Positions 7,938 through 17,000 of a DNA stretch of 52,577 nucleotides are shown here, piece by piece. This stretch comes from Bacteroidales bacterium (GTDB lineage: Bacteria; Bacteroidota; Bacteroidia; Bacteroidales; UBA4181): the NCBI GenBank assembly GCA_031265445.1, contig JAISCQ010000018.1:1-52577 (forward strand), in the 5' to 3' direction. The position numbers and the translations under genes are program-made. Below the pieces are notes generated by a model, which was given only the letters and a program-made list of their open reading frames with translations, was not told the origin of the DNA and searched no databases. How positions within the stretch are numbered: position 1 is the stretch's first letter; every line of letters starts with the position of its first letter.

Positions 7938-8618
7938 ATGAAAGAATTTGTAGAGAATATGCTCCCGTATGAGCGCGATTGGTTTTTTTTACTGAATGGC
8001 AGCAACTCTGTCTTTTTGGATCAGATGATGTATACGATCAGCGGAAGTAAGATATGGATTCCGCTTTATGCGTTCGTTTTATGGATGATTTTCTATAAAG
8101 CGCCGAAAAAGGAAGCGTTGCTGGTGGCGGCTTTCTTTATTTTGACGTTTACACTGTGCGACCAGTTTTCATCAGGATTGGTCAAGCCTTTTTTCGAGCG
8201 TCTCCGTCCCGGACACCATCCCGATTTTAAAGACCTCGTAGATATTGTAAACGACCACCGGGGAGGCGGTTACAGTTTTATTTCGGGACATGCAACGAAC
8301 TGTTTCGGTTTTGCGGTCTTCCTTTCCTTCGTTTTCCGGAATCGCCGGGTGACGCTTGTCGCACTTGCCTGGGCCGCGCTGATCAGCTATTCGCGGATTT
8401 ATCTCGGCATGCATTTCATCTCGGATGTTGCGGGCGGAATCCTGGCGGGCACATTCATTGCCGTCATTTTGTACGCCGCGCTGATTCCTTTACGGAAAAA
8501 ACTTTTCCATACGGAAGGCGCGCAAAAAACGCAAATCTATCCCGGAAAGCACGGTAATCTGCTGGCGCTGGTATTTGCCGGTTATTTTCTTGCGGTTATC
8601 CTTTTCAGCCTGTTTTAG
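7938..8618 (+). CDS. PAP2-family membrane phosphatase
   Basis: The 226-aa membrane protein has all three PAP2 signatures: KPFFERLRPG at about residue 87, SGHATN at about 116 and SRIYLGMHFISD at about 154-165, giving the catalytic histidine pair and arginine. About six hydrophobic segments are visible. Such enzymes dephosphorylate undecaprenyl pyrophosphate (BacA-independent type), phosphatidylglycerophosphate or lipid A phosphates on the outer face of the inner membrane. Its position 3 nt after the O-antigen ligase-like gene favours undecaprenyl pyrophosphate recycling or lipid A modification (inference). No motif separates these possibilities. Confidence 0.9.
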   Translation: MKEFVENMLPYERDWFFLLNGSNSVFLDQMMYTISGSKIWIPLYAFVLWMIFYKAPKKEALLVAAFFILTFTLCDQFSSGLVKPFFERLRPGHHPDFKDLVDIVNDHRGGGYSFISGHATNCFGFAVFLSFVFRNRRVTLVALAWAALISYSRIYLGMHFISDVAGGILAGTFIAVILYAALIPLRKKLFHTEGAQKTQIYPGKHGNLLALVFAGYFLAVILFSLF

Positions 8619-8624
8619 ACATTC

Positions 8625-8680
8625 GACCCGGTCAGGTCGCTTAACGTCATCAACCTGTCAGGCCATTTCAGGACAGGACA
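8625..8680. repeat. Degenerate copies of dispersed repeats after the PAP2 gene
   Basis: Just after the stop codon come GGTCAGG and CCTGTCAGG, matching the half-sites of the palindrome family seen at 35.2 and 52.3 kb. The 16-nt string ATTTCAGGACAGGACA at 8665-8680 is also found at 3416-3431. Confidence 0.5.
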
Positions 8681-8745
8681 ATTCCAAAATTTAGAAATAG
8701 CCGTGCAGTATTGATTTTTAATTTTCGATTTTCAAATACTTGTTA

Positions 8746-8753
8746 TACCTTTG
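8746..8753 (+). promoter_or_regulatory. -7 box of the tRNA-Val gene
   Basis: TACCTTTG, ending 12 nt before the mature 5' end of the tRNA. No clear -33 TTG is visible. Confidence 0.55.
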
Positions 8754-8765
8754 CATTCCTAAAAC

Positions 8766-8840
8766 GGGTTGTTAGCTCAGTTGGTTTAGAGCATTACCTT
8801 GACAGGGTAGGGGTCAACGGTTCGAATCCGCTACAACCCA
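8766..8840 (+). tRNA. tRNA-Val (anticodon GAC)
   Basis: A full cloverleaf can be drawn: acceptor GGGTTGT/ACAACCC, D stem GCTC/GAGC with AGTTGG loop, anticodon stem TTACC/GGTAG with loop TTGACAG (anticodon GAC, Val), a 5-nt variable loop, and T stem AACGG/CCGCT with loop TTCGAAT. The T stem has one A-C mismatch. The discriminator base is A and the CCA tail is not encoded. It stands alone with its own -7 box and a candidate terminator 100 nt downstream. Confidence 0.93.
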
Positions 8841-8940
8841 CAAGCATCAATAATTGTTTCATTTTTTTGATTGATGATCTTTAATTTGCCGGGCGCTCGT
8901 GAGAACGCTTGATTTGCGACCGATCAATCAGAACAAGCCA

Positions 8941-8980
8941 AACGCCGGATTATACCGTATATCATCGGCGTTTTTCTTTT
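8941..8980 (+). terminator. Rho-independent terminator downstream of tRNA-Val
   Basis: AACGCCG (8941-8947) pairs with CGGCGTT around an 18-nt loop and runs into TTTTTCTTTT. It probably ends the tRNA transcript before the Smr-domain gene. Confidence 0.6.
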
Positions 8981-9046
8981 CTGTCAAGCGTTGATTTGCA
9001 ACCATATCAATCAAAAAAAGGAATCGGTATTAGAAAACATAAAACA

Positions 9047-10123
9047 ATGTTCATGACATTCAAAAAAGGCGATCGGGTAAAATTCCTGAACGATACAGGC
9101 GGCGGGATCGTCACTCGTGTTGATCATCAGACCGTGTATGTGGAAAACGAAGACGGGTTTGAAGTTCCTGTAGCCATCCCGCAGTTGTTACGCGCGGAAA
9201 CAGCCGAATCTACACCGTTTACCTCCACTGCGGACAAGCCATTCCCGGCGGACGTTCCTGCCGATGCGTTTCAGCAGGTGGTCGAAAGCGTACCGGACTA
9301 TATCGACCTGGCAGGCGCACCGGACGAATCGAATATCGATACTTCCGTCAATGTCCTGCTGGCCTGGGTTCCCCAACGTAAAAAGAACGGAAAAACAACC
9401 TGCGATCTCTATCTGGTGAATGATTGCGGTTACCACATCATGTACGTGGCAGCCATGATCAGCGAAGGCAGTTACCGGGGCCTGCAGGCCGGCATGCTCG
9501 AAAGCGATACAACCATACACCTGACGCAAATACCCGGCGAGGATTTAAAACAGATCAGCAGCATCTGTCTCGAGGCGCTTTTTTTCAGGAAAGGAGCCTA
9601 CATGCCGCAGGAACCGATGCGCTACGAACTGAAAATAGACGAGTTCTACTTAATGGATGCCGTCAATTATGTTACGAACGAATATTTTGATGAAAAGGCG
9701 CTGATTTACAATATTTCGGAAGAATACCTGATGAACGAAATCGAAAACGCGGCGCGCGAAATGCAAATGCGGTTCGAAAGCCAGAAAAAACAAATTGACG
9801 GTTATGTGCCGGAAAAGCCTGCGAAAAAAGCTTCGGAAAGCGATCAGGAAGAAGTCGACCTGCATATCGAACAGCTGGTGGACAACCCCAAAGCGCACAC
9901 CCCCGCCGAGATGCTCGATATACAAATGAGACGCTTTAGCATCGCTCTCGAAGGCGCTATCCGTAACCGGACAAAACGGATCGTATTCATACACGGAGTA
10001 GGTAACGGCCGCCTGCGCCTTGAAATACACCGCGCATTAGACCAAAAATACCCGAAACTGCGGTACCAGGATGCTTCATTCAAAGAATACGGATACGGAG
10101 CAACTCTGGTAATCTTAAAGTAA
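9047..10123 (+). CDS. DUF2027/Smr-domain protein (MutS2-like C-terminus)
   Basis: The ATG at 9047 (358 aa) is preferred; a longer frame from 8909 would begin inside the terminator region with an unlikely leader. The N-terminus (about 1-50) is a small beta module, FKKGDRVKFLNDTGGG. The centre (about 90-230) is the DUF2027 region typical of Bacteroidota. After a Lys/Glu-rich linker the last 85 residues form a Smr domain with VDLHIEQLV, FIHGVGNGRLR and YGYGATLVIL. Smr domains of MutS2/SmrA type cut or bind branched DNA or stalled-ribosome mRNA. The HGxGxG core is present, so nuclease activity is plausible. It converges with glmS. Confidence 0.88.
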   Translation: MFMTFKKGDRVKFLNDTGGGIVTRVDHQTVYVENEDGFEVPVAIPQLLRAETAESTPFTSTADKPFPADVPADAFQQVVESVPDYIDLAGAPDESNIDTSVNVLLAWVPQRKKNGKTTCDLYLVNDCGYHIMYVAAMISEGSYRGLQAGMLESDTTIHLTQIPGEDLKQISSICLEALFFRKGAYMPQEPMRYELKIDEFYLMDAVNYVTNEYFDEKALIYNISEEYLMNEIENAAREMQMRFESQKKQIDGYVPEKPAKKASESDQEEVDLHIEQLVDNPKAHTPAEMLDIQMRRFSIALEGAIRNRTKRIVFIHGVGNGRLRLEIHRALDQKYPKLRYQDASFKEYGYGATLVILK

Positions 10124-10220
10124 ACCTTGCCCGGATCGCACCCATTCTTTCACTTGAACATAAATTCTTTCATCGTTTGATAACACCGTTGATTCCGGAA
10201 GGTGACGTAACGCCCCGAAC

Positions 10221-12065
10221 TTACTCCACGGTTACCGATTTTGCCAGGTTTCGCGGCATATCCACATCCCGTCGCTTGTTCACTGCAATGTGGTATGATA
10301 GCAGTTGTAGCGGGATGGTGGTCAGCAACGGATCGAAGCAGTCTTCGGTAACCGGGACTTCAATTACATAGTCGGCGATTCCCTTCACCACGGTGTCGTT
10401 TTCGCTCACCACAGCAATGACGCGGCCATTGCGCGCCTTAATTTCCTGTATGTTGCTAATCACCTTTTCGTACATACCGTTGTCGGTAGCAATAGCCACC
10501 ACCGGCATTTCGCTGTCGATGAGGGCGATGGGACCGTGTTTCATTTCGGCAGCCGGATAACCTTCGGCATGAATGTACGATATTTCCTTGAGTTTTAACG
10601 CGCCTTCCAGGGCTACCGGATAATTGTAGCCGCGTCCTAAATAAATGAAATTGTGCGCGTACGTAAAAGTATTGGAAAGATTCTGAATCAAATCATTATT
10701 TCCCAAAATCGACTCGATCTTGGCCGGGATAGCGTCTAACTCGATCAATAGCTTCAGGAAACGTTTCTCGTCCAATGTTTTCTTCTCGCGGGCGATGCAA
10801 AGCGCCATCATTGAGAGGACAAGCAACTGTGCGGTGAATGCTTTGGTGGACGCTACGCCGATTTCGGGGCCAACATGCGTATAGGAGCCCGAATGTGTGT
10901 TGCGCGGGATAGAGGCTCCCACCACGTTACAGATTCCGTATACAAAAGCGCCGGATTCCTTCGCCAGTTCGATGGCTGCCAGCGTGTCGGCGGTTTCGCC
11001 CGACTGTGAAACGGCAATGACCACATCGTCGGGATAAATAAGCGGGTTGCGGTAACGGAATTCCGACGAATATTCCACTTCCACCGGGATGCGGCAAAAC
11101 TCCTCGAAGAGGTATTCGCCGATAAGCCCGGCATGCCACGATGTGCCGCAGGCAAGGATGATGATGCGCTTGGCATTCACGAAACGCTCCTTGTTATCGA
11201 TGATCCCCGAAAGCACTACGTTGTTGCATTCCACATTGACGCGTCCCCGCATGCAGTCGCGCAATGTACGCGGCTGTTCGAAGATCTCCTTCAGCATGAA
11301 ATGCGGGTAGCCGCCTTTTTCCAGCTGACCCAGGCTCATTTCCAGCTGTATGATTTCGCGTGTCTTTTCCACATTACCGATGGTCACTATTTTCGGCTGT
11401 TCGTGCCGCCGCACGATGGCAATTTCCTCATCCTCCAGGAAAATCACCCTGTTGGTATACTCAATGATGGGGGATGCGTCCGAAGCGATAAAAAACTCGT
11501 CCCGACCGATGCCCAATACCAGCGGGCTGCTCTTGCGGGCGGCAATCATCATGTCGGGATTACCTTTTTCGATCACCGCAATGGCATAAGCTCCGACCAC
11601 CTGCCCCAACGCTAACTGTATGGCGGTACACAGATCGACATGGTTCAATTCCTTCACATATTCGATGAGCTGCACCAGCACCTCGGTATCGGTACTGCTT
11701 TGGAAATGATAACCCTTCTGCAGCAGTTGCTCTTTCAGTACTGCGTAATTTTCGATGATCCCGTTGTGAATCAGGGCAAGGTTTTCCGACTCGGAGTAAT
11801 GCGGATGGGCATTGACATTGCTCGGTTCGCCGTGCGTTGCCCAGCGCGTATGCGCTATACCCATCGTCCCGACAGTATCTTTGCTCTTGCAAAAATCTTC
11901 CAGATCCGATACCCTGCCTTTTGCCTTATAAATATTCAACTCGCCGATACTGTTGCACAAGGCAACGCCGGCGCTGTCGTACCCACGATATTCGAGCCTG
12001 TGCAGCCCCTTCACCAGAATCGGGTAAGCCTCGCGGCCTCCCACATAACCTATTATTCCACACAT
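10221..12065 (-). CDS. glmS: Glutamine--fructose-6-phosphate aminotransferase (isomerizing)
   Basis: The protein starts MCGIIGYVG with the catalytic Cys2 exposed after Met removal, and contains RWATHGEPS and NGIIENY of the glutaminase domain (about 1-215). Two SIS sugar-isomerase domains follow, with CGTSWHAG, SQSGETADT, STKAFTAQ and EGYPAAEMKHGP. The C-terminus LAKSVTVE is the normal ending and the 614 aa are typical of the family. It makes glucosamine-6-phosphate from fructose-6-phosphate and glutamine, the first step to UDP-GlcNAc for the cell wall, LPS and possibly the exopolysaccharide synthase at 45.4 kb. The -7 box is at 12084-12091. The leader is short, so no glmS ribozyme is present. 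A 21-bp tandem array lies upstream. Confidence 0.98.
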   Translation of the reverse strand: MCGIIGYVGGREAYPILVKGLHRLEYRGYDSAGVALCNSIGELNIYKAKGRVSDLEDFCKSKDTVGTMGIAHTRWATHGEPSNVNAHPHYSESENLALIHNGIIENYAVLKEQLLQKGYHFQSSTDTEVLVQLIEYVKELNHVDLCTAIQLALGQVVGAYAIAVIEKGNPDMMIAARKSSPLVLGIGRDEFFIASDASPIIEYTNRVIFLEDEEIAIVRRHEQPKIVTIGNVEKTREIIQLEMSLGQLEKGGYPHFMLKEIFEQPRTLRDCMRGRVNVECNNVVLSGIIDNKERFVNAKRIIILACGTSWHAGLIGEYLFEEFCRIPVEVEYSSEFRYRNPLIYPDDVVIAVSQSGETADTLAAIELAKESGAFVYGICNVVGASIPRNTHSGSYTHVGPEIGVASTKAFTAQLLVLSMMALCIAREKKTLDEKRFLKLLIELDAIPAKIESILGNNDLIQNLSNTFTYAHNFIYLGRGYNYPVALEGALKLKEISYIHAEGYPAAEMKHGPIALIDSEMPVVAIATDNGMYEKVISNIQEIKARNGRVIAVVSENDTVVKGIADYVIEVPVTEDCFDPLLTTIPLQLLSYHIAVNKRRDVDMPRNLAKSVTVE

Positions 12066-12083
12066 TTTGATCCATTAAAAATG

Positions 12084-12091
12084 CAAAAGTA
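12084..12091 (-). promoter_or_regulatory. -7 box of glmS
   Basis: TACTTTTG on the minus strand, 18 nt before the glmS ATG. This predicts a leader of roughly 10-15 nt. No TTG is seen at -33. Confidence 0.6.
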
Positions 12092-12240
12092 AGAATTATG
12101 CGCGAAATTATGGGCTCCGGAAATACCTTCTTTTATCTTGAGCAGCTTTTCTGCAATCATTTTTCCATTCATCTTCCAAATTTTCATCATTAAACTTCCC
12201 TGATCCGATGGAATATCGTTATTGTAACGATACATTCCTG

Positions 12241-12440
12241 TCTTTTCACGGAGCAAGTCCATTTTTTCACGGTGCAGATCCACTTTTTCATGGTGCAAAT
12301 CCATTTTTCGTGGTACAAACTCATTTTTTCATGGTGCAAACCCATTTTTTCATGGTGCAGATCCATTTTTTCATGGTACAGATCCATTTTTTCATGGTGC
12401 AAACCCATTTTTTCATGGCGCAGATCTATTTTTCACGGTG
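12241..12440. repeat. 21-bp tandem array with phased T-tracts (about 9.5 units)
   Basis: Units begin at 12241, 12262, 12283, 12304, 12324, 12345, 12366, 12387, 12408 and 12429. Each has a T5-T6 tract, then CATGGTGCA (or CACGGTGCA), then an A/G-rich TCCA/CCCA end. All units are 21 bp except the fourth, which is 20 bp and shifts the frame. Read on the minus strand a unit gives a 7-residue motif like MDLHHEK; read on the plus strand, FFMVQTH. The frame break and the lack of a clear start argue against one long coding repeat. It lies between the end of gltD and the glmS promoter. A 21-bp period is two helical turns, so the T-tracts all face one side of the DNA. Confidence 0.9.
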
Positions 12441-12484
12441 TATAGTATTAGGTAACATCCGGCAATGTTTGGGAGATGTAACGT

Positions 12485-12545
12485 AAATAGCTCCGAAAGA
12501 GCGGAGTCAATAACACGGGGCAGCGCCGGCAACGCCCTGTGGGTG
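12485..12545. repeat. Paired hairpins downstream of gltD (REP-like)
   Basis: The stretch holds CTCCG-aaagag-CGGAG and, next to it, GGGC and CACGGGGC versus GCCCTGTG half-sites, forming two adjacent imperfect hairpins. It sits directly after the gltD stop (minus strand) and could help terminate gltBD. The layout resembles dispersed intergenic palindromes of Bacteroidota (from memory). Confidence 0.4.
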
Positions 12546-12567
12546 GCGAAAGCCGGTTATATCCTGT

Positions 12568-13992
12568 TTATTTCGCATCCCATAAGTATTTCCCTATCGC
12601 CGCCGCTGCCTGCCGTCCCGAAAAAATAGCCCGTACCACCAGCGAGGCTCCCAAAGCCGCATCGCCAGCCACAAACACCTTATCGACCGACGAACGTGCA
12701 GGCGCTACGCAGGCCACATTACCACGGTTGTCGTATTTCACGCCCAGACTGTCGAGCAGTCCCTCGTGTACCGGGTGTACAAAACCCATCGAAAGCAGTA
12801 CCAGGTCGGCCCTGATGGTTTCTACCCTGCCGGTTTCCTTCATCGCCATACGGCCGGAGCTGTCTCTTACCCATTCTACTTCGACAACTTCCACTCCGGT
12901 AACTTTGCCGCCCTCGCCGATAAACCTTTTGGTAGTAAGGTTCCAGCGACGCGTGCATCCTTCGAGGTGCGAACTGGATGTTTTCAGGATATTGGGATAC
13001 GCAGGCCACGGCGTATCCGGGTTGTAATGTTCGGGGGGCTTTGGAAGTATCTCTATTTGCGTAATTTGCCTGGCGCGATGCCTTACCGATGTTCCCACAC
13101 AGTCGGAACCGGTATCGCCGCCGCCAATCACCAGCACATGCTTCCCCTTGGCCGAAATACGCTCCTTTTCGGGAATAGCTGATCCGGCGACCATACGATT
13201 CTGTTGTTGCAACAGCTCCAATGCAAAGTGTACGTCTTGCAGATCGCGGCCTTCCACCGGCAAGTCGCGCGGCTGTCCGGCGCCGATGGCAAGACATACA
13301 GCGTCAAATTCCTTGAGCAACCGATCATGTGTCATATCCACACCCATACATACGCTTGTTTTGAAGGTGATCCCTTCGGCGCACAGTATTTCAAGCCGGC
13401 GGTCGATCACTTCCTTGTTGAGTTTGAAATCGGGAATACCCAGGCGTAACAGCCCGCCGACGGCTTCATCTTTTTCGAAAACCGTCACGCTATGCCCTTG
13501 CCGGTTGAGCATATCGGCAGCAGCCAGCCCGGACGGCCCCGAGCCTACTACTGCTACCTGATGTCCGGTGCGCCGTTGCGGAACGCGCGGCTTGACGTAT
13601 CCTTCCACGAACGCGTGTTCGACAACCGCGGCTTCGTTCTCGCGGATGGTCACCGGCTCGCCGTTAAGCGACAGCACGCAGCTTTTTTCACATAGCGCAG
13701 GACATACGCGCCCGGTAAATTCAGGAAAGTTGTTGGTAGCGCTCAACCGTTCGTATGCTTCCGGCCATTTGCCTTTCGACAGCGAGTCCTGCCACTCGGG
13801 CATACGGTTGGCAACAGTACAGGCCCAGTGGCAGAAGGGTACGCCGCAGTCCATGCAGCGCGACGCCTGCAGGATACGGTCGTCGCTGTGCAGGGTTTGT
13901 TCCACTTCGCCAAAATCAGCGATACGCTCTAACACGGGACGGTAACCTGCTTCCTTACGGGGAATGGTTAAAAATGCTTTCGGATTACCCAT
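12568..13992 (-). CDS. gltD: Glutamate synthase small subunit (NADPH)
   Basis: The 474-aa product carries an N-terminal Fe-S region with CMDCGVPFCHWAC (about residue 47) and a further CPALCEKSC (about 97-105), followed by a Rossmann FAD site GSGPSGLAAAD and a second NADPH site GGGDTGSDC. These are the features of GltD, which passes electrons from NADPH through FAD and Fe-S clusters to GltB. It starts 29 nt after the gltB stop on the same strand, so gltB and gltD form an operon. Length is normal. Confidence 0.96.
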   Translation of the reverse strand: MGNPKAFLTIPRKEAGYRPVLERIADFGEVEQTLHSDDRILQASRCMDCGVPFCHWACTVANRMPEWQDSLSKGKWPEAYERLSATNNFPEFTGRVCPALCEKSCVLSLNGEPVTIRENEAAVVEHAFVEGYVKPRVPQRRTGHQVAVVGSGPSGLAAADMLNRQGHSVTVFEKDEAVGGLLRLGIPDFKLNKEVIDRRLEILCAEGITFKTSVCMGVDMTHDRLLKEFDAVCLAIGAGQPRDLPVEGRDLQDVHFALELLQQQNRMVAGSAIPEKERISAKGKHVLVIGGGDTGSDCVGTSVRHRARQITQIEILPKPPEHYNPDTPWPAYPNILKTSSSHLEGCTRRWNLTTKRFIGEGGKVTGVEVVEVEWVRDSSGRMAMKETGRVETIRADLVLLSMGFVHPVHEGLLDSLGVKYDNRGNVACVAPARSSVDKVFVAGDAALGASLVVRAIFSGRQAAAAIGKYLWDAK

Positions 13993-14021
13993 TTATATTT
14001 TTGATTTTTGATTTTACGGTT

Positions 14022-17000
14022 TTAATAATCGTACTCCACTTGTGCGATCTTCTTTTTGATCGCTTCCATCGCTTCGTCCTGGAGCACTTTTTTGTACTCG
14101 ATCGGCATCACTTTTAAGAAACACCTCAGGTACGTTTCCCAGTCGTCGAGGATGCGACGCGCCAATGGACTTTTTGTATGATGCGCATGGGCTGAAATAA
14201 GACGGTAAAGTTCCTGGCTGTCGGCGCGGTCTTCGATCAGCGAGAGTTCCACCATCTCCATGTTACAGAAATAGTCGAATGTACCGTCAGGGTCGAGTAC
14301 GTATGCGATGCCGCCGCTCATGCCCGCAGCAAAGTTTTTGCCCGTAGCGCCAAGTACCACCGTGCGTCCGCCGGTCATGTATTCGCAGCAATGGTCGCCG
14401 GCGCCTTCCACTACTGCTATGGCGCCGCTGTTACGCACACAGAAACGCTCGCCCACACATCCGTTGAGATAGACCTCGCCCTTGGTAGCTCCGTACAACA
14501 AGGTATTGCCTGCAATGATATTATGTTCGGGAGCGTATGCGGCGCCCCTGGGCGGAACGACCACGATACGTCCGCCCGATAATCCCTTACCGAGATAATC
14601 GTTCGCTTCGCCTTCGAGACGGAAAGTAATACCCGAAGCCAGAAATGCGCCGAAACTTTGTCCCGCCGATCCTTTGAAACATGCGGTGATGGTATTGTCC
14701 GGGAGACCGGCATCGCCGAAACGTTTGGCCAGTTCGCCCGAGAGCATGGCGCCTGTAGCGCGGTCGGTATTGGCAATGGGAGCGCTCATCTCCACAGGGA
14801 GCGATTTTTCAAGCGCCGGACACGCTTTACGTATCAGTTCGCGGTCGAGCACGCCGTCAATCTTGTGATCCTGCGGTTTTGTGCATCGCAGGCTATTGAT
14901 TGATCCCTGCGGGAAATGGAACAGCTTGCCGAAATCGAGTTTCTGCGCTTTCGGATAGCCGTCGAACCGGCGGATTTCCAGCAGGTCGGTACGTCCCACG
15001 ATTTCGTCGATACTGCGGAAACCTGCTTCTGCAAGATGTTCGCGGACTTCACGGGCAAGGAAAGTCATGAAATTCACCACATATTCGTATTTCCCCTTGA
15101 AACGCCGGCGCAGACGCTCGTCCTGCGTAGCAACACCCACAGGGCAGGTATTCAGGTGGCATTTGCGCATCATGACACAACCCAGCACAATCAGGGCGCT
15201 GGTGGCAAAACCGTATTCTTCCGCGCCAAGCAGGGCGGATGTGATGATGTCCTTACCCGTTTTGAGCTGTCCGTCGGTTTGCAGACGTACCTGACCGCGA
15301 AGATGATTCATCACCAGGGTCTGTTGCGTTTCGGCCAGACCCAGTTCTCCCGGCATCCCGGCATGGCGTATGGAACTGATGGGACTGGCGCCCGTGCCGC
15401 CTTCGCCGCCACTGATGACAATCAGGTCGGCCTTGGCCTTGGCTACGCCGGCAGCAATGGTTCCCACACCGCTTTCGGACACCAGCTTGACGCTGATACA
15501 GGCCTGCGGATTGATGTTTTTCAGGTCGAAAATCAGTTGCGCCAGGTCTTCGATGGAATAGATGTCATGATGGGGCGGCGGCGAGATGAGCGTGATTCCC
15601 GGCAACGAGTGGCGCGTGGCCGCAATAACCTTATCCACCTTGAAACCGGGTAACTGTCCGCCTTCGCCCGGTTTTGCCCCTTGTGCAATTTTGATCTGTA
15701 ACTCGTCGGCGTTGACCAAGTATTCGGCGGTTACGCCAAAACGCCCCGACGCAATCTGTTTGATAGCGCTGCGGCGGTTGCGTCCGTCTTCGTCCAGATG
15801 GAACCGCCTGGGGTCTTCGCCGCCTTCTCCGGTATTGCTCCGTCCGTGAAGAATATTCAGCGCAACAGCCATCGCTTCGTGCGCTTCTTTGCTGATGGAA
15901 CCATACGACATGGCGCCCGTGACAAATCGACGCGTAATAGCCGCTACGGGTTCCACTTCGGATATGTCGATGGGGTTGCGTTTGAAATCGAGGAAGTCGC
16001 GCAGGAATACAGGATTGTGCTTCCCGTCGACCATCGAGGTATACTCCTTGAACTTATCGTAATCGCCCAAGCGGGTGGCTATTTGCAGTTTCGAGATCGT
16101 TTCGGGATTCCAGGCATGGTATTCGCCGTCGCGACGGTAGGAATAGAGGCCGGATCTCTCCCCCAGGCCCTCTCCGCAGACAAGGGGAATATTGTCCGGA
16201 AGCGCCGGGCTTGCCTTCACGGGTATGGTACCTGCCAAAGGCGAAATAGAACCCGACTCCACACTGTCGCTGTGCAACGCTTTCTCCCGCTCCTGTGGAG
16301 AGGGGGACAGGGGAAAGAGGTGTCGGGCCAGCGTATCGGCGGTAATCTCTTCGACATCAATCCCGCCGATACGCGATATCATCCCGCGGAAGTAACGGTC
16401 GAGCAACTTCTGACTAAGCCCCACCGCCTCGAATATCTGTGAACCGCGGTAACTGCGCAGGGTCGATATTCCCATTTTTGATAATACCTTGAGCATCCCC
16501 TTGCTCACGGCCTTGATATAATTCTTTTCCGCCGTAGCGTAATCCAATTGTATCTCGTGCCTTTTCACCAGGTCATCCAGCACGGCAAAAGCTATGTAGG
16601 GGTTGACACCGCTTGCCCCGAAACCGAACAACAGCGCAAAATGCATCACTTCGCGCGGCTCGGCGCTTTCCACAATAATAGCTGTCTGCATGCGTTTGCG
16701 TTTGTCGATCAGGTGATGGTGTACTGCAGAGAGCGCCAACAGCGACGGGATAGCTGCCTGCGAGGCATTCACACCGCGGTCGCTCAGTATGATGTAATTG
16801 TAACCGTCGTCCACTGCTTTTTCGGCATCGCGACAAATCCTGGCCAGCGCCTGCTCCATGCTTTTAGCCTGCCCTGCGATATCGAAAAGCGCGGGTAGCG
16901 TGAGCGTGCGGAACCCTTTATATCCTAAGTGCCGGAGAATGTCCAAATCGCGGTTATTAATGACCGGGCTGGTGAGTTTCACCATCTTGCAGAGGTCGGG

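Noticed and set aside
8941-9046. Longer start for the Smr protein at 8909
   Set aside because: The extension would be translated from within the tRNA terminator and has no resemblance to the family; the ATG at 9047 begins the conserved domain.
12066-12240. glmS ribozyme or glucosamine-6-phosphate riboswitch
   Set aside because: The -7 box is only 18 nt before the ATG, leaving no room for the ribozyme, which is known mainly from Firmicutes.
12053-12408. Heptad-repeat protein genes (MDLHHEK type) on the minus strand
   Set aside because: The 20-bp fourth unit breaks the frame, the candidate frames overlap the glmS start region, and no promoter lies ahead of them.
12241-12440. CRISPR array
   Set aside because: Units follow one another directly every 21 bp with no unique spacers, and no cas gene is in the window.
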